From assembly GCF_016481275.1 (NCBI RefSeq), contig NZ_JAEMNW010000007.1, positions 62,001 to 126,000 on the forward strand: a stretch of 64,000 nt of DNA, in the 5' to 3' direction. Position 1 is the stretch's first letter; each line of letters opens with the position of its first letter. Shown piece after piece: positions 55,188-61,474 of the stretch. The notes below the pieces were generated by a model, which was given only the letters and a program-made list of their open reading frames with translations, was not told the DNA's origin and ran no database searches. A program made the position numbers and the translations under genes. The DNA comes from Antrihabitans auranticaus (lineage in GTDB: Bacteria; Actinomycetota; Actinomycetes; Mycobacteriales; Mycobacteriaceae).

Positions 55188-56345
55188 TTGGCGCTCGCGG
55201 ATTTTCAGAACGAAATCTACTTCCAGGGCCTGGGCGGCGTAAGACCGGAGTTCCCAACAGATCTCACGAAACTGGAGGCGCTCGCCGAGCGGAAGTTGCC
55301 GCCCGAGGCGTTCGGTTACATCGCTGGATCAGCAGGTACGGAGTCGACCGCGCGCGCGAACCGCGAGGCATTCGACAAGGTCAAAATCGTGCCGCGAATG
55401 CTGCGCGACGTCGGTGTCCGGGACCTGAGCGTCGAGTTGTTCGGCCAGAAGCTGCCGGCGCCCGTCCTGCTTGCGCCGATCGGTGTGCTGTCGATTCTGC
55501 ATCCCGAGGGCGAGTTGGCCGTCGCGAAAGCTGCCGCTTCCACGGGCGTGCCCATGATCCTCAGCACGGCCGCGTCGAACACGATGGAGGATGTCGCCGA
55601 AGCGAACGGCGACGGCTTGCGCTGGTACCAGCTGTACTGGCCGAAGGATCGCGAGCTTGCCGCCAGCTTCATGGCGCGAGCCAGAGCTGCGGGCTATACC
55701 GCGCTGGTTGTCACCCTGGACACTGTGAGCCTGGCTTGGCGTCCGCGTGATCTCGACCAGGCCTACCTGCCGTTCCTGCAGGGAATCGGCGTTGCGAACT
55801 ACTTCGCCGATCCCGTGTTTCAGAAGGCCATCGGTGGACCCGTCACCGCAACGAATCGGCCGCAGGCGTTGCTGCACTGGATCGCGAATTTCAGCGACCC
55901 GACCAACACGTGGGACGACCTCGCGTTCATCCGCGAGCACTGGGATGGACCGGTCGTCCTCAAAGGCGTCCAGCACCCCGACGACGCGCGCCGAGCGGTC
56001 GATGCAGGCATGGACGGCGTGATCGTCTCCAACCACGGCGGACGTCAGGTGGACGGCGCGGTCGGGTCGCTCGAGATGCTCCCGGAAGTTGTCGCTGCGG
56101 TCGGCGATCAGACGACTGTGCTGTTCGACAGCGGAATCAGGTCCGGCTCCGACGTCGTCAAGGCGCTTGCAATCGGCGCACGGGCGGTGCTGCTCGCACG
56201 GCCCTACGGGTACGGCCTCGCGCTCGGGGGTGAGGCAGGTGTCCGCCACGTTGTCCGGTGTCTGCTCGCCGAGTTGGAACTGGCCATGACGCTGACCGGC
56301 GTCAAAGACATCGGCGAGCTGACGCCCGAAATTTTGCGGTCCTAG
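55188..56345 (+). CDS. Lactate 2-monooxygenase-like FMN enzyme
   Basis: A 385-residue member of the FMN-dependent alpha-hydroxy-acid oxidase family, closest in layout to lactate 2-monooxygenase: FQNEIYFQGLGGVRPEFP, GYIAGSAGTE, LRWYQLYWPKDRELAASF, GVQHPDDARRAVDAGMDGV and the active-site signature VSNHGGRQVDGAVG with the catalytic His and Arg. It would oxidise an L-2-hydroxy acid. The start is TTG 55188, with AGGAG seven bases upstream. It probably rides on the ccs operon. Its stop overlaps a small convergent gene in CTAG. Confidence 0.88.
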   Translation: MALADFQNEIYFQGLGGVRPEFPTDLTKLEALAERKLPPEAFGYIAGSAGTESTARANREAFDKVKIVPRMLRDVGVRDLSVELFGQKLPAPVLLAPIGVLSILHPEGELAVAKAAASTGVPMILSTAASNTMEDVAEANGDGLRWYQLYWPKDRELAASFMARARAAGYTALVVTLDTVSLAWRPRDLDQAYLPFLQGIGVANYFADPVFQKAIGGPVTATNRPQALLHWIANFSDPTNTWDDLAFIREHWDGPVVLKGVQHPDDARRAVDAGMDGVIVSNHGGRQVDGAVGSLEMLPEVVAAVGDQTTVLFDSGIRSGSDVVKALAIGARAVLLARPYGYGLALGGEAGVRHVVRCLLAELELAMTLTGVKDIGELTPEILRS

Positions 56346-56545
56346 TTCACCGGATCGTTCGGCCCGGCTTCCGGTGTGTCCTTACCCGATCGCCGGGACT
56401 CGCGGTTCAAGCGCCACAGAAACTCGGGGTCGTCGTCCGGTCCCAGCGTGCGTCGCTGGTCGGCCGGCCTTATGTCCGGCCCGAATGCCTTCCAGAACAG
56501 CACCACGACTGTCACCAGTCCGACGGCTGCCAAAAGATAGATCAC
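56342..56545 (-). CDS. Small single-span membrane protein
   Basis: A 67-residue protein with one N-terminal helix (IYLLAAVGLVTVVVLFWKAF) and a charged tail (RRTLGPDDDPEFLWRLNRES). GTG 56545 has GGAGGTG about seven bases upstream. Such short anchored proteins are conserved in related genomes but have no function. It lies downstream of bldC on the same strand. Confidence 0.68.
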   Translation of the reverse strand: MIYLLAAVGLVTVVVLFWKAFGPDIRPADQRRTLGPDDDPEFLWRLNRESRRSGKDTPEAGPNDPVN

Positions 56546-56619
56546 GACGCTTCACCTCCTTGACATGAGGGTAGTCGCGAACTGCTCAGTCGGCATCCAG
56601 CTGTTGAACGCCGAGTGGA

Positions 56620-56829
56620 CTAGTGCCGCGCCTCGGTCGTCAGCGAGGCCAGAAGTTCCATGACTTCGGACTCACGGAACCGGCGGTGGCCACCGGGAGT
56701 GCGGAGCGAACCGAGCCGGCCTGCGTGCGCCCAACGGGTAACCGTCTTCGGATCGACGTGGAAGAGGGTAGCTACTTGACCAGGGGTCAAGAGTGCTTCG
56801 GAGCCTCGGTTGATTGCGGGTGCACTCAT
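56620..56829 (-). CDS. bldC: BldC-type MerR-like DNA-binding protein
   Basis: A 69-residue protein almost entirely made of the BldC fold: ALLTPGQVATLFHVDPKTVT, then RWAHAGRLGSLRTPGGHRRF. In Streptomyces BldC delays development by binding head-to-tail on direct repeats; in non-sporulating relatives its targets are unknown. AGGAGG lies before the ATG at 56829. A 165-base gap separates it from the divergent DUF4229 gene. Confidence 0.88.
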   Translation of the reverse strand: MSAPAINRGSEALLTPGQVATLFHVDPKTVTRWAHAGRLGSLRTPGGHRRFRESEVMELLASLTTEARH

Positions 56830-56994
56830 GGGACGGTCCTCCTGTGCTGACTGTTCTGCTCAGACACGCCCATATTGTCACCGGGACCCCTAGGTACTCG
56901 AACGATCTAAAGTTAGTAAAGGGGAGGTAATTCGCAAATCGGATAAGTGCGACAGGTCGAAATCAGGCGTTCGCGACGTATGTAACCTGATCGC

Positions 56995-57327
56995 GTGAGC
57001 GATGCGACCCCTGATCGAACCGCCCCAGCGTCGGCGGGAAGCAAACTTTTTCGCGACCTGGCGATCTTCACAGCCGCGCGGCTGCTTCTTGTGGCGGCCA
57101 TCGCGGGGATCATCCTCGGCATCGGCAAGATCGTCGACGTCGAAATTCCGGGCCTCGTAGCCCTGATCTTTGCGATCGTCATCGCGCTGCCGTTGTCGAT
57201 GGTCCTGTTCGCTGGGCTGCGCCGGAGGGTGAACGAGAGCATCGCGGCCGTCGACGAACGCCGAAGGCGCGACAAGGCCGATCTGCGCGCCAAGCTTCGT
57301 GGCGAAGACCGGACGGCCGAAGAGTGA
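56995..57327 (+). CDS. DUF4229 membrane protein
   Basis: A 110-residue protein with two membrane helices (about 30-50 and 52-74) and a charged, coiled tail ([20 protein letters not shown]), fitting DUF4229. TAACCT ends six bases before GTG 56995, so it is probably leaderless. Its stop overlaps the GTG of the Cds1-like gene (GTGA). The function is unknown. Confidence 0.75.
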   Translation: MSDATPDRTAPASAGSKLFRDLAIFTAARLLLVAAIAGIILGIGKIVDVEIPGLVALIFAIVIALPLSMVLFAGLRRRVNESIAAVDERRRRDKADLRAKLRGEDRTAEE

Positions 57328-58406
57328 ACGTCTGCGACCGCAGTGGCCCCCGCGAGTGGGTGGACAACGCGGTCCGGCTCATCGACGCCGATACGCAACG
57401 CAGTGCGGACACGCACCTGCTCCGTTATCCGCTGCCGATCGATTGGAACGTGCAGCTTTACCTCAAAGACGAATCCACGCACATCACGGGCAGTCTGAAG
57501 CATCGGCTCGCGCGATCGCTGTTTCTGTACGCGATCTGCAACGGCTGGGTGAAGGAAGACACGACGGTCGTCGAGGCGTCGTCCGGATCGACCGCGGTCA
57601 GCGAGGCGTACTTCGCGAAGCTCCTCGGCCTGGACTTCGTCGCGGTGATGCCGGCGACTACCAGCCCGCAGAAGGTCGCGTTGATCGAAGCCCAGGGCGG
57701 CAGATGCCATTTCGCCAAGAATCCGGCGAAGCTGTACGAAGAGGCGGCCGACCTCGCCGCCGAGCACGGCGGTCACTACATGGACCAGTTCACGCACGCC
57801 GAGCGCGCAACGGACTGGCGGGGCAACAACAACATCGCCGAGTCGATCTTCCAGCAGATGCAACTGGAACGGCATCCGATACCCGATTGGATCGTGGTCG
57901 GCGCCGGGACCGGTGGCACAAGCGCGACGATCGGTCGCTACATCCGCTATCGCCGCCACGAGACCCGGCTGGCCGTTGTCGACCCGGAGAACTCCGCATT
58001 CTTCGGCGGCTACGAGGCGGGTAATGCGCGGTTCGAAACGGGAATGTCCTCACGCATCGAGGGAATCGGGCGACCACGTGTGGAGCCGTCCTTCGTCGGT
58101 CAGGTGGTGGACCGGATGATCCGGGTGCCCGACGCCGCATCGATCGCGACGGCCCGCCGCGCAAGCGAGGTGCTCGGCAAGCGGGTCGGCGGGTCGACGG
58201 GGACGAATCTGTGGGGTGCGTTCGGTGTGGTCGCCGAGATGCTCGCCGCAGGCCGCGGCGGCAGCGTCGTCACGTTGCTGTGCGATGGCGGTGACCGTTA
58301 TGCGGGAACGTATTTCGACGACAGCTGGGTGGCGGCGCAGGGGATGGACCTGACCGTGCCGACGGCTGCGCTACTGGAGTTCGAAGCCACCGGTACCTGG
58401 GGCTGA
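57324..58406 (+). CDS. PLP-dependent L-cysteine desulfhydrase, Cds1-like
   Basis: A 360-residue fold-type II PLP enzyme related to mycobacterial Cds1 (Rv3684), which turns L-cysteine into H2S, pyruvate and ammonia. The PLP lysine is in [20 protein letters not shown], and [33 protein letters not shown] and a C-terminal [13 protein letters not shown] are present. A role as cysteine synthase cannot be excluded from sequence. It is coupled to the DUF4229 gene and ends 61 bases before the HTH-ClpN pair. Confidence 0.83.
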   Translation: MNVCDRSGPREWVDNAVRLIDADTQRSADTHLLRYPLPIDWNVQLYLKDESTHITGSLKHRLARSLFLYAICNGWVKEDTTVVEASSGSTAVSEAYFAKLLGLDFVAVMPATTSPQKVALIEAQGGRCHFAKNPAKLYEEAADLAAEHGGHYMDQFTHAERATDWRGNNNIAESIFQQMQLERHPIPDWIVVGAGTGGTSATIGRYIRYRRHETRLAVVDPENSAFFGGYEAGNARFETGMSSRIEGIGRPRVEPSFVGQVVDRMIRVPDAASIATARRASEVLGKRVGGSTGTNLWGAFGVVAEMLAAGRGGSVVTLLCDGGDRYAGTYFDDSWVAAQGMDLTVPTAALLEFEATGTWG

Positions 58407-58420
58407 CGCCGACCGAAGGG

Positions 58421-58465
58421 TGTCAACCTGCCTTGACAACTCGTCGTTGTCAACCTAAATTGACA
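58421..58465. promoter_or_regulatory. Twin palindromic operators before the HTH-ClpN pair
   Basis: TGTCAA-N6-TTGACA occurs twice: 58421-58438 (spacer CCTGCC) and 58448-58465 (spacer CCTAAA). The centres are 27 bases apart, and the second ends two bases before the ATG of the HTH gene. The arms also form the composite TTGACAAC/GTTGTCAA between them. Co-operative binding by a dimeric regulator, probably the HTH protein, is likely. Confidence 0.7.
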
Positions 58466-58467
58466 GC

Positions 58468-58680
58468 ATGACCGAAGCGACAACTCTTGCGGCAGCCGCC
58501 GGCAGTCCCGATCCGCAGGTGGGCTTGCGCGCCGTTCTCGCCTTGCGCCGCCTGCTCGAACGGCTCGAAGCCATTCAGGTTGCCAACGCGCGCAACCAGG
58601 GCTGGTCGTGGCAGGCGATCGCGGACTCGCTCGAGGTCAGCAGGCAGGCAGTCCACCAGAAGCACAACAGGAGACGCTGA
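58468..58680 (+). CDS. Small helix-turn-helix protein
   Basis: A 70-residue protein with an N-terminal helical part (QVGLRAVLALRRLLERLEAI, probably for dimerisation) and a C-terminal HTH: QGWSWQAIADSLEVSRQAVH. It is paired with a Clp-N domain gene through a one-base stop/start overlap (TGATG) and has twin palindromes before its ATG. It is probably an autorepressor of the pair. The signal is unknown. Confidence 0.78.
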   Translation: MTEATTLAAAAGSPDPQVGLRAVLALRRLLERLEAIQVANARNQGWSWQAIADSLEVSRQAVHQKHNRRR

Positions 58681-59252
58681 TGTTCGAAAAGTTCAGCAGA
58701 CCAGCACGAGTCGCTGTCGTCATCGCGCAAGAAGAAGCGCGGCAACTGGATTCGCCACAGATCGGGGTGGAGCACGTGCTGCTCGGCGTGCTCTACCAAC
58801 CGGATGCACCCCTCCGTGCACTGCTGCGCGACGTCGGCCTCACGCTCGACGACGCCCGCGCACACTTGCGTACCCAACGCGCCGCAGAACCTTTCGGCGA
58901 GGAAGATGCCGAGGCGCTCAAGTCGATCGGTATCGACCTCGACGCGATCCGGGCGAGCCTCGAGGCCAGCTTCGGCGAGAACGCGCTCGACCGGGAAGCG
59001 CCCGGTGAGAAACGGGGATGGTTCGGCCGCGTCGGGTCGGGTCACATCCCCTTCACGCGCGAGGCGAAGAAGACTCTCGAACTCGCTCTGCGGGAAGCTC
59101 TGCTGCACAAGGACAGTCGCATCGGCTCCGAGCATGTCCTGCTCGGGATCCTCCGAGCGCCCAGCCCCGCGGCGCGCACGATCATCGAGGCACGCATTCC
59201 GTTGGCGGACTTGCGTGATCGGGTGGAGCAGTTGCTGGATCGAGCTGCTTGA
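58680..59252 (+). CDS. Clp-N domain protein without ATPase
   Basis: A 190-residue protein with two Clp-N repeats, QIGVEHVLLGVLYQPDAPLR and RIGSEHVLLGILRAPSPAAR, as in the N-domain of ClpC/ClpA. No AAA+ module follows. It could be an adaptor, a decoy or a sensor of protein damage. AGGAGA (58668-58673) lies seven bases upstream of the ATG. It is coupled to the HTH gene, and this gene pair recurs in actinobacteria without a firm role. Confidence 0.82.
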   Translation: MFEKFSRPARVAVVIAQEEARQLDSPQIGVEHVLLGVLYQPDAPLRALLRDVGLTLDDARAHLRTQRAAEPFGEEDAEALKSIGIDLDAIRASLEASFGENALDREAPGEKRGWFGRVGSGHIPFTREAKKTLELALREALLHKDSRIGSEHVLLGILRAPSPAARTIIEARIPLADLRDRVEQLLDRAA

Positions 59253-59280
59253 ACCGCGATGTTTGTGCCACCATTGACGC

Positions 59281-59682
59281 ATGGTCCATCTGGTTCGGTT
59301 GGCAATCACCGCCTTTGCGATTTGGCTTGCGGCCCAATGGGTCAACGGCATCGACATCAAGGTTCCCGAAGATGCGGAGACGATTCAGAAGATAGCGGTC
59401 GTCGTCGGCATCGCCATCGTCTTCACGATCGTGAATGCGCTGGTCAAGCCGATAGTTCAGCTGCTGTCGCTCCCGCTCGTCATCCTCACCCTCGGTCTCT
59501 TCCTGCTGGTGATCAACGCACTGATGCTGCTGCTGACAGCGAGCATCACCGATGCGATCGGTAGGGACTACGGGCTCGACGTCGACGGATTCTGGACCGC
59601 AGTCTGGGGCGCGATCATCATCGCCCTCGTCAACTGGGTTCTTGGCGTACTCGTTCCGGATGAGGACAGACGTAGCCGTTGA
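59281..59682 (+). CDS. Phage-holin family 4 (DUF360-like) membrane protein
   Basis: A 133-residue protein with four membrane helices (about 5-22, 37-58, 62-87 and 108-126), matching the PF04020 family, named holin 4 but found in many bacterial chromosomes with no prophage. It includes NALVKPIVQLLSLPLVILTL and WGAIIIALVNWVLGVL. The ATG lies 28 bases after the Clp-N stop. Its 3' end overlaps the SDR gene by 23 bases. The function is unknown. Confidence 0.78.
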   Translation: MVHLVRLAITAFAIWLAAQWVNGIDIKVPEDAETIQKIAVVVGIAIVFTIVNALVKPIVQLLSLPLVILTLGLFLLVINALMLLLTASITDAIGRDYGLDVDGFWTAVWGAIIIALVNWVLGVLVPDEDRRSR

Positions 59683-60556
59683 CTCGGTAGCCGCGCGGGC
59701 GGACATTGGTGAGCATGAGAAATCTGCTGAGCGCGTAGCCCTCGTCACCGGCGCAACCGGCGGGATCGGTCCGGACATTGCACGTGCGCTCGCCGCGCAG
59801 GGAGTGCATCTTGCGATCTCGGGTCGCCGCGAAGACGTGCTCGAAACGCTCGCGAAACAGTTGCGCGCCACGGGTGTTCGGGTCGCTCCGATACCAGCGG
59901 ACCTCGCCGACTTCGATCAGATCGACCCGCTGGTCGACCGGTCCGAGGACGCGCTCGGGCCGATCGACATTCTCGTGAACAATGCGGGCGTCGAGAACGT
60001 CGCCCGGTACGCGGATCTGACTCGGGCCGAACTGCAAGCGATGATCGACATCAACCTGACGTCACCGATGCTGCTGACGCATCGGGTGTTGCCGGGGATG
60101 GAACGGCGCGGGGACGGCCACGTCGTCTTCGTCGGTTCGCTCAACGGCAAGCGCGGGCTCGCGTACACGGGTCCGTACGCGGCAACGAAAGCCGGACTGT
60201 CGCTGCTCACCCAATCGCTGCGCGACGAGTACCGCCAGACGCAGATCGGTTTCTCGGCGGTCTGCCCGGGTTTCGTGCTCGGGGGTGGCATGTACCAGCG
60301 GCTGCTCGACCAGGGTCTGCGGGCGCCGGGGATGCTCGGCAGCACGACGACCGAACGGGTCGCAGCAAAGGTCGTGAAGGTGATCAAGCGAGATTTGCCG
60401 GAGGGCTACGTCAACACGCCGCCGATGCGGCCGACCCTCGTGCTGGCCGAGATGGCGCCCAAGTTCGTCGAACGGCTGCTGCCGATCTTCGGCGGTGGCG
60501 AGTTCTTCCGGCAGGTCGGAGCGAAACGGCAGGCCGACGCCGACGTCGTCAGCTGA
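59660..60556 (+). CDS. Short-chain dehydrogenase/reductase
   Basis: A 298-residue SDR with LVTGATGGIGPDIARALAAQ as cofactor loop (the first G-rich turn is slightly unusual), SGRREDVLETLA, NNAGVENVARYA, the serine in VGSLNGKRG and the YAATKAG pair. ATG 59660 lies inside the holin-like gene; no good ribosome binding site is seen, and the true start may be a few codons later. Its stop abuts the menA stop (TGATCA). The substrate is unknown. Confidence 0.82.
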   Translation: MRTDVAVDSVAARADIGEHEKSAERVALVTGATGGIGPDIARALAAQGVHLAISGRREDVLETLAKQLRATGVRVAPIPADLADFDQIDPLVDRSEDALGPIDILVNNAGVENVARYADLTRAELQAMIDINLTSPMLLTHRVLPGMERRGDGHVVFVGSLNGKRGLAYTGPYAATKAGLSLLTQSLRDEYRQTQIGFSAVCPGFVLGGGMYQRLLDQGLRAPGMLGSTTTERVAAKVVKVIKRDLPEGYVNTPPMRPTLVLAEMAPKFVERLLPIFGGGEFFRQVGAKRQADADVVS

Positions 60557-61426
60557 TCAGCCGAGCCACAGCGCGAGGCCGGTCGTCGCCGCCCACACCA
60601 GCATGGCGAGGCCGGAGTCCCGTAGCGCCGGAATGAGTTCCATACCGCCGCGGCCGTTGCGCACGGGCGCGTTCGCCCGGACGGCGAACGGCAGCGCGAG
60701 GAGTCCGACAAGAGCCCACGGCGTCCGCGCCACCAGCACGGCGCTGGCGAAGAACGGAACCACCAGCAACGTGAGATGCAACGCGCGGGTGCGGGTATCG
60801 CCGATCCGAACCGCGAGTGTCAGCTTGCCCGAATCGGTGTCGGTGGGAATATCGCGCAAGTTGTTGGCGACGAGCACCGCGCTCGAGAAACAACCCACCG
60901 CCACCGCGCAGACCACGCCGACCCAGTCGACACGCTCGGCTTGCACGAACTGGGTGCCGGTCACGGCGATCAGGCCGAAGAACACGAAGACCGCGACCTC
61001 ACCGAGCCCGCTGTAGCCGTACGGTTTCGAGCCTCCGGTGTAGTACCAGGCTCCAGCAATGCAGAGGGCACCGACGAGGACGAGCCACCACGCGGACGTC
61101 AGCGACACAACGAGACCTGCCGCTGCTGCTACACCAAGACTGACGGCCGCAGCGTTGCGAACGGCCGCAGGCGACGCCAGCTTCGAGCCGACGAGCCGAA
61201 TGGGCCCGACCCGTTCGTCGTCGGTGCCGCGGATGCCGTCGGAATAGTCGTTCGCGTAATTCACTCCGATGATCAGGGCGAGGGAAACCACGAGCGCGAG
61301 CAGGGCCTTCCACCACACAAAACCATCGAGTGACGCTGCCGCGCCGCTGCCTGCGAGCACCGGTGCGATCGCGTTCGGCAGTGTCCGTGGACGGGCACCT
61401 TCGATCCATTGAGCAACTGAAGCCAT
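60557..61426 (-). CDS. menA: 1,4-dihydroxy-2-naphthoate octaprenyltransferase
   Basis: MenA joins a polyprenyl chain to 1,4-dihydroxy-2-naphthoate to give demethylmenaquinone, the precursor of the respiratory quinone. The 289-residue UbiA-family membrane enzyme has about eight helices, the first Asp-rich motif [17 protein letters not shown], and the second [20 protein letters not shown]. The ATG is at 61426. It matches Rv0534c at the end of the shared gene order. The convergent SDR stop is directly adjacent. Confidence 0.95.
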   Translation of the reverse strand: MASVAQWIEGARPRTLPNAIAPVLAGSGAAASLDGFVWWKALLALVVSLALIIGVNYANDYSDGIRGTDDERVGPIRLVGSKLASPAAVRNAAAVSLGVAAAAGLVVSLTSAWWLVLVGALCIAGAWYYTGGSKPYGYSGLGEVAVFVFFGLIAVTGTQFVQAERVDWVGVVCAVAVGCFSSAVLVANNLRDIPTDTDSGKLTLAVRIGDTRTRALHLTLLVVPFFASAVLVARTPWALVGLLALPFAVRANAPVRNGRGGMELIPALRDSGLAMLVWAATTGLALWLG

Positions 61427-61474
61427 ATGGGGAAGCTAGCCCATGTCATCGCGAGTGAATACGATCGGATACCG

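Noticed and set aside
59281-59682. Sign of a prophage because of the holin family name
   Set aside because: PF04020 proteins are common chromosomal membrane proteins and there is no endolysin, integrase or structural phage gene nearby.
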